Shown: positions 26,203-35,025, counted from the first letter of the stretch. The stretch is DNA of 64,000 nucleotides from Pelomonas sp. Root1444 (GCF_001426885.1 NZ_LMFP01000008.1:132570-196569); one strand, 5' to 3'. Translations and numbers: made by a program. Notes: generated by a model not told the origin, from the sequence alone.

Positions 26203-27246
26203 ATGGACATCACTCAGCTGCTGGCATTCTCGGTCAAGAACAAGGCGTCGGACCTGCACCTCTCGGCCGGCCTGCCGCCGATGATCCGGGTGCATGGCGA
26301 CGTTCGCCGCATCAATGTCGAGGCGCTGGACCACCGCGCGGTCCACGACATGGTGTACGACATCATGAACGACTCGCAGCGCAAGGTGTACGAGGAGACG
26401 CTGGAGGTCGACTTCTCGTTCGAGATCCAGGGCCTGGCGCGCTTTCGGGTCAACGCCTTCAACCAGAACCGCGGCGCGGGTGCCGTGTTCCGGACGATCC
26501 CGAGCAAGATCCTGTCGCTGGAGCAGCTGGCCGCGCCCAAGGTGTTCGCCGACCTCGCGCTCAAGCCGCGCGGCCTGGTGCTGGTGACCGGCCCGACCGG
26601 CTCGGGCAAGAGCACGACGCTCGCGGCCATGGTCAACCACCTCAACGAGAACGAGTACGGCCACATCCTCACCATCGAGGACCCGATCGAGTTCGTGCAC
26701 GAATCGAAGAAGAGCCTGATCAACCAGCGCGAGGTCGGCCCGCACACCCACTCGTTCGCGAACGCGCTGCGTTCCGCGCTGCGTGAAGACCCGGACTGCG
26801 TGCTGGTCGGCGAAATGCGCGACCTGGAGACCATCCGCCTGGCGCTGACCGCGGCCGAGACGGGTCACTTGGTGTTTGGCACGCTGCACACCTCGTCGGC
26901 CGCCAAGACGGTGGACCGCATCGTCGACGTCTTCCCGGCGGCCGAGAAGGAAATGGTGCGGGCGATGGTGTCGGAGTCGCTGCAGGCCGTCGTCTCGCAG
27001 AGCCTGTGCAAGCTCAAGGACGGCACCGGCCGCGTGGCGGCGCACGAGATCATGCTGGGCACCTCGGCCATCCGCAACCTGATCCGCGAAAACAAGGTGG
27101 CGCAGATGTACTCGGCCATCCAGACCGGCAACGGCCAGGGCATGCAGACGCTGGACCAGAACCTCACCGACCTGGTCCGCCGCAACATCATCTCGCCCGC
27201 CGAGGCCCGTTCTAAGGCCAAGTTTCCGGAAAATTTCCCGGGCTAG
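26203..27246 (+). CDS. pilT: Type IV pilus retraction ATPase PilT
   Basis: A 347-residue secretion-type ATPase with Walker A GPTGSGKST (130-138), the Asp and His box regions (EDPIEFVHE, GHLVFGTLHT) and the PilT-specific AIRNLIREN motif near the C-terminus. It forms a hexamer at the pilus base that depolymerises pilin, powering twitching motility and DNA uptake. The length is normal. It is divergent from yggS and followed 77 bases later by pilU. Confidence 0.96.
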   Translation: MDITQLLAFSVKNKASDLHLSAGLPPMIRVHGDVRRINVEALDHRAVHDMVYDIMNDSQRKVYEETLEVDFSFEIQGLARFRVNAFNQNRGAGAVFRTIPSKILSLEQLAAPKVFADLALKPRGLVLVTGPTGSGKSTTLAAMVNHLNENEYGHILTIEDPIEFVHESKKSLINQREVGPHTHSFANALRSALREDPDCVLVGEMRDLETIRLALTAAETGHLVFGTLHTSSAAKTVDRIVDVFPAAEKEMVRAMVSESLQAVVSQSLCKLKDGTGRVAAHEIMLGTSAIRNLIRENKVAQMYSAIQTGNGQGMQTLDQNLTDLVRRNIISPAEARSKAKFPENFPG

Positions 27247-27323
27247 CCCGGGAAATTTGACGGTACTCATGCGGCTTGCCGCGTGAGCACCGGCAAAACT
27301 TCTTCCTATCAAGCAGGACCCTC

Positions 27324-28460
27324 ATGGAACGCGACCAGGCCTCGAAATTCATCAACGACCTGCTGCGGCTGATGCTGTCGCGCAAGGGCTCCGACCTGTT
27401 CCTGACCGCCGAGTTCCCGCCGGCCATCAAGGTCGACGGCAAGCTGACCAAGGTGTCGCCCCAGCCGCTGACCGGCCAGCACACGCTGCAGCTGGCGCGG
27501 GCCATCATGAACGACAAGCAGGCCGCCGAGTTCGAGCGCACCAAGGAGTGCAACTTCGCGATCTCGCCGCACGGCATCGGGCGCTTCCGCGTCAACGCCT
27601 TCATCCAGCAGGGGCAGGTCGGCCTGGTGCTGCGGACCATCCCGTCCACGCTGCCGACCATCACGTCGCTGGACCTGCCGCCGGTGCTGCGCGAGGTGGT
27701 GCAGCACAAGCGCGGCCTGGTCATCGTCGTCGGCGCCACCGGCTCGGGCAAGAGCACGTCGCTGGCCGCCATGATCGACGAGCGCAACGAGACCACCTAT
27801 GGCCACATCGTGACCATCGAGGACCCGATCGAGTTCGTGCATCCGCACAAGAACTGCATCGTCACGCAACGCGAGCTGGGCCTGGACACCGACAGCTGGG
27901 AGGCCGCGCTGAAGAACTCGCTGCGCCAGGCGCCCGACGTCATCCTGATGGGCGAGCTGCGCGACCGCGAGACGATGGAGCACGCCGTGGCCTTCGCCGA
28001 GACCGGCCACCTGTGCATGGCCACGCTGCACGCCAACAGCGCCAACCAGGCGCTGGACCGCATCATCAACTTCTTCCCCGAAGACCGCCGCCAGCAGCTG
28101 CTGATGGACTTGTCGCTGAACCTGCGCGCGCTGATCAGCCAGCGCCTGTTGCCGCGCCGCGAGGGCAAGGGCCGTGTCGCCGCCGTCGAGATCCTGCTGA
28201 ACTCGCCGCTGATCTCCGACCTGATCTTCAAGGGCGAGATCAGCGAGATCAAGGAGCTGATGAAGCGCTCGCGCGAGCAGGGCATGCAGACCTTCGACCA
28301 GGCGCTGTTCGACCTCTACGAGGCCGGCAAGGTGACCTATGAAGATGCGCTGCGCAACGCTGATTCGGTGAACGACCTGCGGCTGCAGATCAAGCTCAAC
28401 AGCGAGCGCGCCCGCAGCGGCGACCTGTCCACCGGTACCGAACACCTGACGATACTTTGA
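27324..28460 (+). CDS. pilU: PilT-dependent retraction accessory ATPase PilU
   Basis: A 378-residue PilT paralogue with Walker A GATGSGKST (137-145), GHLCMATLHAN and the LLPRREGKGRVAAVEILLNSPLI region typical of PilU. PilU assists PilT in forceful retraction. The start at 27324 was chosen over a TTG at 27276 because it gives the standard N-terminus MERDQASKF. It is cotranscribed with pilT, most likely from upstream; the spacer 27247-27323 shows no terminator. Confidence 0.95.
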   Translation: MERDQASKFINDLLRLMLSRKGSDLFLTAEFPPAIKVDGKLTKVSPQPLTGQHTLQLARAIMNDKQAAEFERTKECNFAISPHGIGRFRVNAFIQQGQVGLVLRTIPSTLPTITSLDLPPVLREVVQHKRGLVIVVGATGSGKSTSLAAMIDERNETTYGHIVTIEDPIEFVHPHKNCIVTQRELGLDTDSWEAALKNSLRQAPDVILMGELRDRETMEHAVAFAETGHLCMATLHANSANQALDRIINFFPEDRRQQLLMDLSLNLRALISQRLLPRREGKGRVAAVEILLNSPLISDLIFKGEISEIKELMKRSREQGMQTFDQALFDLYEAGKVTYEDALRNADSVNDLRLQIKLNSERARSGDLSTGTEHLTIL

Positions 28461-28462
28461 GC

Positions 28463-29353
28463 ATGAGCACCCGCAGCTACGACCCTGTTCCGCCCCGCCG
28501 CGTCGCCTTCCTGGGCCTGGGCGTCATGGGCCATCCCATGGCTGGGCACCTGGCGCGTGCCGGCCATCAGGTCACCGTCTACAACCGCACCGCGGCCAAG
28601 GCCGAGGCCTGGGTCAAGGAACATGGCGGCGCCTTTGCGAAGACGCCGGCCGAGGCCGCCAAGGGCGCGGAGTTGGTGTTCTGCTGCGTCGGCAACGACG
28701 ATGACCTGCGCTCGGTCGTGCTGGGCGACGCCGGTGCCTTTGCCGGCATGGCGGCGGGTGCGGTCTTCGTCGACCACACGACCGCCTCGGCCGCGGTCGC
28801 GCGTGAGTTGCATGCCGTGGCAGCCGAACGTGGCCTGCATTTCATCGATGCGCCGGTCTCCGGTGGCCAGGCGGGTGCCGTCAACGGCGCGCTGACGGTG
28901 ATGTGCGGCGGCGATGCCGCGCCATTCGACGCTGCCAGGCCCATCGCGCTGGCCTTCGCCAAGGCCGTCACGCTGCTCGGCGGACCGGGCTCGGGCCAGC
29001 TGGCCAAGATGGTCAACCAGATCTGCATCGCAGGCGTCGTGCAGGGCCTGGCGGAGGCGGTGCGCTTCGGCCAGAACGCGGGCCTCGACATGGCGCAGGT
29101 GCTGGACGTCATCGGCAAGGGCGCGGCGCAGAGCTGGCAGATGGACAACCGCGGCAAGACCATGGTCGAAGGCAAATTCGACTTCGGCTTCGCGGTGGAC
29201 TGGATGCGCAAGGACCTGGGCCTCGTCCTCGACGAAGCCCGCCGCAACGGCTCGCGGCTGCCGCTGACGGCGCTGGTGGACCAGTTCTACGCCGACGTGC
29301 AGGCGCTGGGCGGCAACCGCTGGGACACGTCCTCGCTGATCAAGCGTCTTTGA
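28463..29353 (+). CDS. NAD(P)-dependent 3-hydroxyisobutyrate dehydrogenase-family protein
   Basis: A 296-residue beta-hydroxyacid dehydrogenase. The N-terminal Rossmann motif is FLGLGVMGHPMAGHL, the substrate loop DAPVSGGQAGA, and the catalytic lysine lies in GQLAKMVNQ. Enzymes of this family oxidise 3-hydroxyisobutyrate, tartronate semialdehyde or similar acids. The precise substrate is unclear. The ATG at 28463 lies two bases beyond the pilU stop, so it may ride on the pilTU transcript. An unusual hairpin repeat follows. Confidence 0.85.
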   Translation: MSTRSYDPVPPRRVAFLGLGVMGHPMAGHLARAGHQVTVYNRTAAKAEAWVKEHGGAFAKTPAEAAKGAELVFCCVGNDDDLRSVVLGDAGAFAGMAAGAVFVDHTTASAAVARELHAVAAERGLHFIDAPVSGGQAGAVNGALTVMCGGDAAPFDAARPIALAFAKAVTLLGGPGSGQLAKMVNQICIAGVVQGLAEAVRFGQNAGLDMAQVLDVIGKGAAQSWQMDNRGKTMVEGKFDFGFAVDWMRKDLGLVLDEARRNGSRLPLTALVDQFYADVQALGGNRWDTSSLIKRL

Positions 29354-29371
29354 CGCCAGCGCGCCGCCGCG

Positions 29372-29414
29372 CCCCCTCGGGGACCGATCGGCGCCGTAGA
29401 CGCTGGACGAGGGG
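29372..29414. repeat. Dispersed CCCCTCG...CGAGGGG stem-loop, copy 1
   Basis: The ends CCCCTCG (29373-29379) and CGAGGGG (29408-29414) pair. The interior begins GGGACCG and ends CGCTGG. An inverted, slightly longer copy lies at 30645-30700, so the two copies bracket dolP and diaA. It sits between two convergent genes and may also end transcription. Confidence 0.5.
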
Positions 29415-29418
29415 TTGA

Positions 29419-30027
29419 TTACTTCTTGGGAAGCGTCTGCGCGAGCTCTTCCTCGCTGATGATCTCGAACGCCCGCACGACCTTCTTGACGCCGCCGACC
29501 TGGCGCGCAATCTCGGTGGCGCGTGCGGCTTCGCGTTCGGTGACGCGGCCCATCAGGAAGACTTCGCCGCGCTCGACGACCACGTAGAACGCGTTGCTGT
29601 GCAGGTCGCGCGCGTCAATCAGCTGAGCCTTGACCTTGCTCTTGATGACGACGTCGTTGGAGCGGGTGCTCAGCGAGCTGTGCATCGTGACCGCGACTTC
29701 GTTCAGCACCTTGCTGACGTTCTCGACACCGCCGACGATGCGCTCGACGGCGGCCTGGTCGGCCTCGTTGCGGGCTTCGCCGGTGATGAGCGCGACACGG
29801 TTGTAGCTGTTGACATTGATGTGCACCCGGTCGCCCAGCTGCTCACGGATGCGGGCGGCGGCCTTGACCTCGATGGTCTCGTCCTCGATCTGCGTGCCGG
29901 AGGTGCGGCGGTCGGTGGCGACGGCGACGCCGCCCACCATCGCGCCGCCGATCAGCAGCGGCGCGCAGCCGGTGAACAGCGTGCTCGCAAGGACGGCGGC
30001 GGTCAGGGTCAGGGTGAGTTTCTTCAT
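29419..30027 (-). CDS. dolP: BON-domain lipoprotein DolP
   Basis: A 202-residue outer-membrane lipoprotein (lipobox LFTGC) followed by two BON domains (about 55-120 and 125-195), as in E. coli DolP (formerly YraP), which supports outer-membrane integrity and BamA. Two BON domains and the position directly downstream of diaA agree with the conserved yraN-diaA-dolP order. It lies 19 bases downstream of diaA and is certainly cotranscribed. Confidence 0.88.
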   Translation of the reverse strand: MKKLTLTLTAAVLASTLFTGCAPLLIGGAMVGGVAVATDRRTSGTQIEDETIEVKAAARIREQLGDRVHINVNSYNRVALITGEARNEADQAAVERIVGGVENVSKVLNEVAVTMHSSLSTRSNDVVIKSKVKAQLIDARDLHSNAFYVVVERGEVFLMGRVTEREAARATEIARQVGGVKKVVRAFEIISEEELAQTLPKK

Positions 30028-30046
30028 CAGGTCTCCAATTCGGGGT

Positions 30047-30625
30047 TCACTCGTCGCTGCCGAGCAGTTGCAGGTCGACGGCGTCGGCCAGCGCATGCAG
30101 CAGCACGCGCTGGGCTTCCACAACGCGCGGCTCGCGGCCGTGGCTGACGCGGATCTGGATGTCGGTGTCCTGCAGCACGCCGCGCCATTCGTCGGCGGCG
30201 CCGGGCGGCTGGGCCGTCAGCGCGATGATGCTCATCTCCTGCGCGTGGGCCACGGCCAGGGCGGGCTGCCAGGCGTCGCGTTGCTCGCGCAGCGGCTCGA
30301 TCATGATGAGCACGTCGCCCGGGTGACCATGGGCCTGCAGCAGCCGCGCCAGGTCGAGCCCGGCGGCCTCGCGGGCCTGTGCGGCCAGGCTCCAGGCGGC
30401 CAGGCCGGGGCGCTCCTGCTCGAAGCGGCCGGCCAGGCGGGCGGCGAGGTAGTCGGCGTCCATGCTGGCCAGGCCTTGCCCAGCGCAGAGGATGCGGTTG
30501 CCGCCGGTGATGGCGTCCACCACCATCTGCGCGGCCATCGCCAGGGGCCGGGCAAGCTGCTCGGCGGCTTGGTAGAGCAGGTCGGCGCTCTCGAAGAACT
30601 GCTGCTGGATACGTTGTTCAATCAT
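30047..30625 (-). CDS. diaA: SIS-domain protein DiaA (DnaA-binding)
   Basis: A 192-residue sugar-isomerase-fold protein related to phosphoheptose isomerase GmhA. The N-terminus MIEQRIQQQFFESADLLYQ matches DiaA, the tetrameric protein that helps DnaA assemble at oriC. The position between yraN and dolP distinguishes it from GmhA. It is separated from yraN by 177 bases filled with stem-loops rather than by the usual short spacer. Confidence 0.82.
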   Translation of the reverse strand: MIEQRIQQQFFESADLLYQAAEQLARPLAMAAQMVVDAITGGNRILCAGQGLASMDADYLAARLAGRFEQERPGLAAWSLAAQAREAAGLDLARLLQAHGHPGDVLIMIEPLREQRDAWQPALAVAHAQEMSIIALTAQPPGAADEWRGVLQDTDIQIRVSHGREPRVVEAQRVLLHALADAVDLQLLGSDE

Positions 30626-30644
30626 TCGGGCCGGATCATAAGAG

Positions 30645-30700
30645 CCCCTCGTCCAGCCTTGCGGCGCAACGCGCGCAAGTCCGGCCGGTCCCCCGAGGGG
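30645..30700. repeat. Dispersed CCCCTCG...CGAGGGG stem-loop, copy 2 (inverted)
   Basis: CCCCTCGTCCAGCC at the left and GGTCCCCCGAGGGG at the right are the reverse complement of the ends of the element at 29372-29414; the interior differs. It lies in the yraN-diaA spacer. Confidence 0.5.
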
Positions 30701-30702
30701 AC

Positions 30703-30739
30703 GGCGATGCTTGCGGCATTGAGCCGCAAGCACATCGCC
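30703..30739. repeat. Strong stem-loop in the yraN-diaA spacer
   Basis: The arms 30703-30717 (GGCGATGCTTGCGGC) and 30723-30739 (GCCGCAAGCACATCGCC) pair over 15 bases with one two-base bulge around an ATTGA loop. There is no T-run on either side. It may stabilise or separate the yraN and diaA messages. Confidence 0.5.
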
Positions 30740-30740
30740 T

Positions 30741-30774
30741 GCGGGCCGGCTTGGGGCGGCCCGGCGCCGGTCCG
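30741..30774. repeat. Dispersed GC-rich repeat, copy A
   Basis: Contains GCCGGCTTGGGGCGGCCC and differs from copy B at 53278-53311 by one substitution and one inserted base over about 34 bases. An inverted partial copy lies at 50685-50702. Confidence 0.6.
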
Positions 30775-30802
30775 CATCAAGGCGGGCGCTCTGGGTTCCG
30801 AC

Positions 30803-31195
30803 TCATTCTGCGTCGAAGGCGCCCTGCAGCCAGGTGAGCTGGTCGCCATCCAGTGCGACGACGTCGAAGCGGCAGGGCGGCGGGCTGGCGTGGCGCAGCA
30901 GGTAGTGCTGGGCGGCGTAGATCAGCCGCTGCTGTTTCCTGCTCGTGACGCTGGCTGCCGCGCCGCCATGGGAGGCGTCGGCCCGGGCGCGCACTTCGAC
31001 GAACACCAGCGTGCCGTCGCGTGCCTGCAGGATCAGGTCGACCTCACCCGCCCGGCGGCTGGGGCCGGCGCCGACTCGATAATTCCGCTCCAGCAGTCGC
31101 AGGCCCGCGCGCTGCAGATGTGCCAGCGCCGCGTCCTCGGCCGCAGCGCCGCGCGCCGTGGTGTCCGGTTTTGATCGAGAGCCCCAGTTGAACAT
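30803..31195 (-). CDS. yraN: YraN-family (UPF0102) nuclease-fold protein
   Basis: A 130-residue protein of the UPF0102 family, with a predicted restriction-endonuclease-like fold. The family motifs are RGAAAEDAALAHLQRAG, the ERNYR strand, GEVDLI and VFVEVRAR, where the Asp, Glu and basic residues would form the nuclease site. The start at 31195 overlaps the divergent rsmI start by eight bases. It heads the yraN-diaA-dolP group. The biological role is unknown. Confidence 0.85.
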   Translation of the reverse strand: MFNWGSRSKPDTTARGAAAEDAALAHLQRAGLRLLERNYRVGAGPSRRAGEVDLILQARDGTLVFVEVRARADASHGGAAASVTSRKQQRLIYAAQHYLLRHASPPPCRFDVVALDGDQLTWLQGAFDAE

Positions 31196-32108
31196 TGACG
31201 CTTCCCTGCTTCTCCAGGCCGCCCAGGCTGCAGCCGGTGGCCAGCAGTATCCGGCTGCCACGCTCTACCTCGTCGCGACGCCCATCGGCAACCTGGCCGA
31301 CCTGAGCCTGCGCGCCATCCAGGCCTTGAGCCTGGCCGATGCGCTGGCCTGCGAGGACACGCGCCAGGGCGGTGGCCTGTTGCGTCACCTGGGGCTGCAC
31401 AAGCCGCTGATCGCGCTGCACCAGCACAACGAGCGCGAGGCCAGCGCGGCCGTCATCGCACGGCTGGCTGCCGGCGAGCGGGTGGCCTATGCATCGGACG
31501 CCGGCACGCCCGCCATCTCCGACCCCGGCGCCGTGCTGGTGCAGGAGGTGGTTTCGGCCGGCTACCGCGTGCTGCCGCTGCCCGGGCCCAGCAGTGCGGT
31601 GACGGCGTTGAGCGTGGCCGGCGACACCGCGGCGACGGGCTTCGCCTTCGCCGGTTTCATGCCGACCAAGGCGGGCGAGCGCCGCATGGCCTTGCAGGCG
31701 GTGTTGGCGGCCGAGCGCCAGAGCCAGGTGGTCTTCGAGGCGCCGCATCGCATCGTGGACTTGATCGCGCTGCTGGCTGAGCTGGCGCCGATGCGCAGCG
31801 TGACGGTCTGCCGTGAGCTGACCAAGCAGTTCGAGAGCATCCACACGGCCGAGGCGGCGGCGCTGCCGGCGTGGCTGGCGGCGGACGCGCAGCGCCAGCG
31901 CGGCGAGTTCGTGCTGGTGCTGCATGCCGCCGCACCCCAGGCAGCGGCTGAAGACGACCTGCCGGCCGAGGCCTTGCGGGTGCTCGCGTTGCTGGTGGCC
32001 GCACTGCCGCTGAAGCAGGCCGTTGCGCTGGCCGCGCAGATCAGCGGCGCGCCGCGCAACCGGCTTTATGACGCCGGGCTCAAGCTCAAGAACGGCGGCG
32101 ACGAGTGA
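31188..32108 (+). CDS. rsmI: 16S rRNA (cytidine1402-2'-O)-methyltransferase RsmI
   Basis: A 306-residue tetrapyrrole-methylase-fold enzyme with TLYLVATPIGNLADLSLRA, the CEDTR motif and SDAGTPAISDPG, all diagnostic of RsmI, which methylates C1402 of 16S rRNA. The start was placed at TTG 31188 (GAGAG upstream) because it gives the usual short N-terminus; GTG codons at 31158 and 31161 are alternatives. The reading start overlaps the yraN start on the other strand, so the two promoters must lie inside each other's coding region. Confidence 0.9.
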   Translation: MNIDASLLLQAAQAAAGGQQYPAATLYLVATPIGNLADLSLRAIQALSLADALACEDTRQGGGLLRHLGLHKPLIALHQHNEREASAAVIARLAAGERVAYASDAGTPAISDPGAVLVQEVVSAGYRVLPLPGPSSAVTALSVAGDTAATGFAFAGFMPTKAGERRMALQAVLAAERQSQVVFEAPHRIVDLIALLAELAPMRSVTVCRELTKQFESIHTAEAAALPAWLAADAQRQRGEFVLVLHAAAPQAAAEDDLPAEALRVLALLVAALPLKQAVALAAQISGAPRNRLYDAGLKLKNGGDE

Positions 32109-33258
32109 GAAGGCCGGCCGCCAGGCCCAGGGCCAGCAACAGGGCCGACGCCGGCTCCGGCACCGCGGCGGCCAGCAGGTAGATGTTGCCGTCGATGCCG
32201 ACTGCATACAGCGAGCCGTCGCCGCCCTCGCCGAAGCTGGTCAGCTGGAAGCCCCCGAAGGGCGAGTCCAGCGCGGTCCGCGTGCCGCCGCTGTAGCTCC
32301 AGATGTCGCCGGTGACGTAGTCGCCGAAGACGTACTTGCCGTTCAGGCTGGCATCCGCGCCGCGGTAGACGTAGCCGCCGATGACGGTGCCGCCCACGTC
32401 GCGGCCGTAGTCGAACAGCGGCTCGGTCAGGTTGGGCGGCGTGGGGTCGCCGATGCCGGGCGTTGCGATCGTGCCCTCGCGCACGCGCCAGCCGTAGTTG
32501 GCGCCACGGCCCAGGCCCGACGCCGCGGCGGCGAAGTTGACCTCCTCGCGCGCGCCCTGGCCGACGTCGCCGATCCACAGGTCGCCGGTCTGGCGGTCGA
32601 AGCTGTTGCGGTAGGGGTTGCGCAGGCCGTAGGCCCAGATTTCGTCGTTGCCGGCCACGCCGACGAAGGGGTTGTCCGTCGGCACCGTGTAGCCGCCGTT
32701 CGCGCCGGGCGTCACGCGCAGCAGCTTGCCGAGGTTGCTGTCCAGGTTCTGGGCGTTGTTGTCGGGGTCGTTGCTGCTGCCGCCGTCGCCAGTGGCGATG
32801 TAGAGGTTGCCCGGGTCAGTGGCGTTGAAGCCGATCCAGCCCGCCTTGTGGTTGCTGCGCCCGGCCGGCTGGGCCACGGTGAGGATGGTCTTGGCGCTGC
32901 CCGTGTCGACGGCGCCGGACGCGTTCACCGTGTAGCTCGCCACGACGGTGTTCAGCGTCGTCTTGTCGATGTAGTCGACGTAGAAGCGGCCGTTGCTGGC
33001 AAAGCCGGGGTCGAAGGCCAGGCCCAGCAGGCCGCGTTCGCCGGCGGTGTCGACCTGGGTCGAGATGTCCAGCCAGGTGGACACGCTGCCCCCCTGCTGC
33101 ACCTTGATGAGGCCGGCCTTCTCGACGACGAAGAGACGCGAGTCGCCGGTGGGTGCGGTCAGAAAGACGGGTTGCGTGTAGCCCGAACCGACCGGCGTGG
33201 CGGCGGCCGCGGTACCGACGCCGAGAACCAGGGACAGCGAGACGAGCAGGGGCTTCAT
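32086..33258 (-). CDS. PQQ-dependent sugar dehydrogenase with PEP-CTERM anchor
   Basis: A 390-residue exported protein: signal peptide (1-19), six-bladed glucose/sorbosone dehydrogenase beta-propeller (about 25-355, with GERGLLGLAFDP, GDGGSSNDP and EIWAYGLRNPYR, the normal motifs around the PQQ and calcium site), then a PEP-CTERM sorting signal: VPEPA, a hydrophobic helix and RRRRS. The family oxidises aldoses with soluble PQQ. The PEP-CTERM tag implies processing by an exosortase encoded elsewhere and release or display of the protein. Its end overlaps the convergent rsmI end by 23 bases. Confidence 0.88.
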   Translation of the reverse strand: MKPLLVSLSLVLGVGTAAAATPVGSGYTQPVFLTAPTGDSRLFVVEKAGLIKVQQGGSVSTWLDISTQVDTAGERGLLGLAFDPGFASNGRFYVDYIDKTTLNTVVASYTVNASGAVDTGSAKTILTVAQPAGRSNHKAGWIGFNATDPGNLYIATGDGGSSNDPDNNAQNLDSNLGKLLRVTPGANGGYTVPTDNPFVGVAGNDEIWAYGLRNPYRNSFDRQTGDLWIGDVGQGAREEVNFAAAASGLGRGANYGWRVREGTIATPGIGDPTPPNLTEPLFDYGRDVGGTVIGGYVYRGADASLNGKYVFGDYVTGDIWSYSGGTRTALDSPFGGFQLTSFGEGGDGSLYAVGIDGNIYLLAAAVPEPASALLLALGLAAGLLTRRRRS

Positions 33259-33439
33259 GCGGGTTCTCCAACGGGTGGGGTGTCAGATGCTCGGGCTCGC
33301 CTTCCCCGCTGAGCCACCCCTAGATGGGCCACCTTTGTGAAGACTTGTAATTGACCCGCGTGCGCATTCCGGCGCCGCCCCTTACGCGGTCAGGGTCGGG
33401 CGTTCGGCGCTGGCGGCTCCGGCTTCCTAGAATCGCCCC

Positions 33440-34903
33440 ATGATCGCCGTCGAACCCACCCTGGCCCGCCTGGCCACCGCCCGCTCGCAACTGCTGGAGC
33501 CCTTCGGTCTGACCGAGGCCTCGCTCTCGCAGGCGCTGCGCCTCATCACGGAGCACCGTGTCGACGACGCCGACCTCTACTTCCAGACCACGCGCGCCGA
33601 GGGCTGGAGCCTGGAGGAGGGCATCGTCAAGAGCGGCTCCTTCAGCATCGACCAGGGCGTGGGCGTGCGCGCCGTGGCCGGCGAGAAGACGGCGTTCGCC
33701 TATTCCGACGACATCTCGCTGGACTCGCTGCTGGACGCCGCGCGCACCGTGCGCACCATCGCCGCGGCCGGCCAGAGCCGGCGCGTCAAGGTGCCGTCGC
33801 AAGGCCGCGTCGCCGGCAGTCGCGAGCTGTACGGCGTGGCCGACCCCATCGCCAGCCTCGACAGCGCCGCCAAGGTCGCGCTGCTGGAGCGCACCGAGAA
33901 GATGGCCCGCGCCCGCGACCCGCGCATCGCCCAGGTCATGGCCGGCCTGGCCGCCGAGCACGAGGTCGTGCTGATCGCCCGTGCCGACGGCACCATCGCG
34001 GCCGACGTGCGGCCGCTGGTGCGCCTGTCCATCACGGTCATTGCCGAGAGCAACGGCCGCCGCGAGATCGGCTCCGGCGGCGGCGGCGGGCGTTTCGGCC
34101 TCGCCTACTTCACCGACGAGATGATCGCCACCTACGTGGAGCAGGCCGTGCATGCGGCACTGACCAACCTCGACAGCCGCCCCGCGCCGGCCGGCGAGAT
34201 GACCGTCGTCGTCGGCCCCGGCTGGCCCGGCGTGCTGCTGCACGAGGCCGTCGGCCACGGCCTGGAAGGCGACTTCAACCGCAAGGGGTCGAGCGCCTTC
34301 TCCGGCCGCATCGGCCAGCGCGTGGCGGCCAAGGGCGTGACGGTGCTGGACGACGGCACGCTGCCGGACCGCCGCGGCTCGCTGAATGTCGACGACGAGG
34401 GCTGCGCCAGCCAGCGCAACGTGCTCATCGAGGACGGCATCCTGAAGGGCTACATCCAGGACGCGATGAACGCGCGGCTGATGAAGGTGGCGCCCACCGG
34501 CAACGGCCGCCGCGAGAGCTACGCCCACGTGCCGATGCCGCGCATGACCAACACCTACATGCTGGGCGGCCAGGACGACCCCAAGGAGATCGTCGCGTCC
34601 ATCAAGAAGGGCTTGTACGCCACCAACTTCGGCGGCGGCCAGGTCGACATCACCAGCGGCAAGTTCGTGTTCTCGGCCAGCGAGGCCTATTGGGTGGAGA
34701 ACGGCAAGATCCAGTACCCCGTCAAGGGCGCCACCATCATCGGCAACGGGCCGGACGCGCTGACCCGCGTCAGCATGATCGGCAACGACATGGCGCTAGA
34801 CACCGGCGTGGGTGTCTGCGGCAAGGAAGGCCAGAGCGTGCCGGTGGGCGTGGGGCAACCGACGATGCGGATCGAAGGACTCACCGTGGGCGGCACGGCC
34901 TGA
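33440..34903 (+). CDS. tldD: Metalloprotease TldD
   Basis: A 487-residue zinc protease subunit with the HEAVGH motif at 268-273 and the following GLEGDFNRKGSS stretch, diagnostic of TldD rather than of its partner TldE (which lacks the motif). The TldD/TldE heterodimer degrades unfolded peptides and matures ribosomally made peptides such as microcins; it also removes CcdA. tldE is not in this window. Length is normal. Confidence 0.95.
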   Translation: MIAVEPTLARLATARSQLLEPFGLTEASLSQALRLITEHRVDDADLYFQTTRAEGWSLEEGIVKSGSFSIDQGVGVRAVAGEKTAFAYSDDISLDSLLDAARTVRTIAAAGQSRRVKVPSQGRVAGSRELYGVADPIASLDSAAKVALLERTEKMARARDPRIAQVMAGLAAEHEVVLIARADGTIAADVRPLVRLSITVIAESNGRREIGSGGGGGRFGLAYFTDEMIATYVEQAVHAALTNLDSRPAPAGEMTVVVGPGWPGVLLHEAVGHGLEGDFNRKGSSAFSGRIGQRVAAKGVTVLDDGTLPDRRGSLNVDDEGCASQRNVLIEDGILKGYIQDAMNARLMKVAPTGNGRRESYAHVPMPRMTNTYMLGGQDDPKEIVASIKKGLYATNFGGGQVDITSGKFVFSASEAYWVENGKIQYPVKGATIIGNGPDALTRVSMIGNDMALDTGVGVCGKEGQSVPVGVGQPTMRIEGLTVGGTA

Positions 34904-34945
34904 AAGCCTGGCTTGGCGTCTCGCGAAAGCCGCCATTTGCCAGCG

Positions 34946-34954
34946 TGCTAGATT
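34946..34954 (+). promoter_or_regulatory. Extended -10 promoter before the aroG leader
   Basis: TGC-TAGATT fits an extended -10 element. It would start transcription near 34961-34963, that is, at or just before the leader ATG, making the leader mRNA nearly leaderless. No convincing -35 was seen. Confidence 0.4.
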
Positions 34955-34962
34955 CCGCACCC

Positions 34963-35025
34963 ATGTCCCGCGCCGCATTTTTTAGCTTTTGGTTTTTTCC
35001 CCGCCCCGGCGGTGGAGAGTCCTGA
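34963..35025 (+). CDS. Phe-rich leader peptide of aroG attenuator
   Basis: A 20-residue open frame (MSRAAFFSFWFFPRPGGGES) with five Phe and one Trp codon within residues 6-12, upstream of a strong terminator and aroG. This is the signature of ribosome-stalling attenuation, like pheL and the pheST leader of E. coli. No ribosome binding site precedes it, but an extended -10 nine bases upstream suggests leaderless initiation. The codons following the Phe run (35005-35013, CCCGGCGGT) form the antiterminator strand. Stalling on Phe codons would leave that strand free; reaching the stop would cover it. Confidence 0.75.
   Translation: MSRAAFFSFWFFPRPGGGES

Noticed and set aside
33259..33439. Sigma-54 (PrsR-type) promoter for the PEP-CTERM gene
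   Set aside because: No GG-N10-GC pair with the required TGGCAC/TTGC context was found upstream of the minus-strand start.
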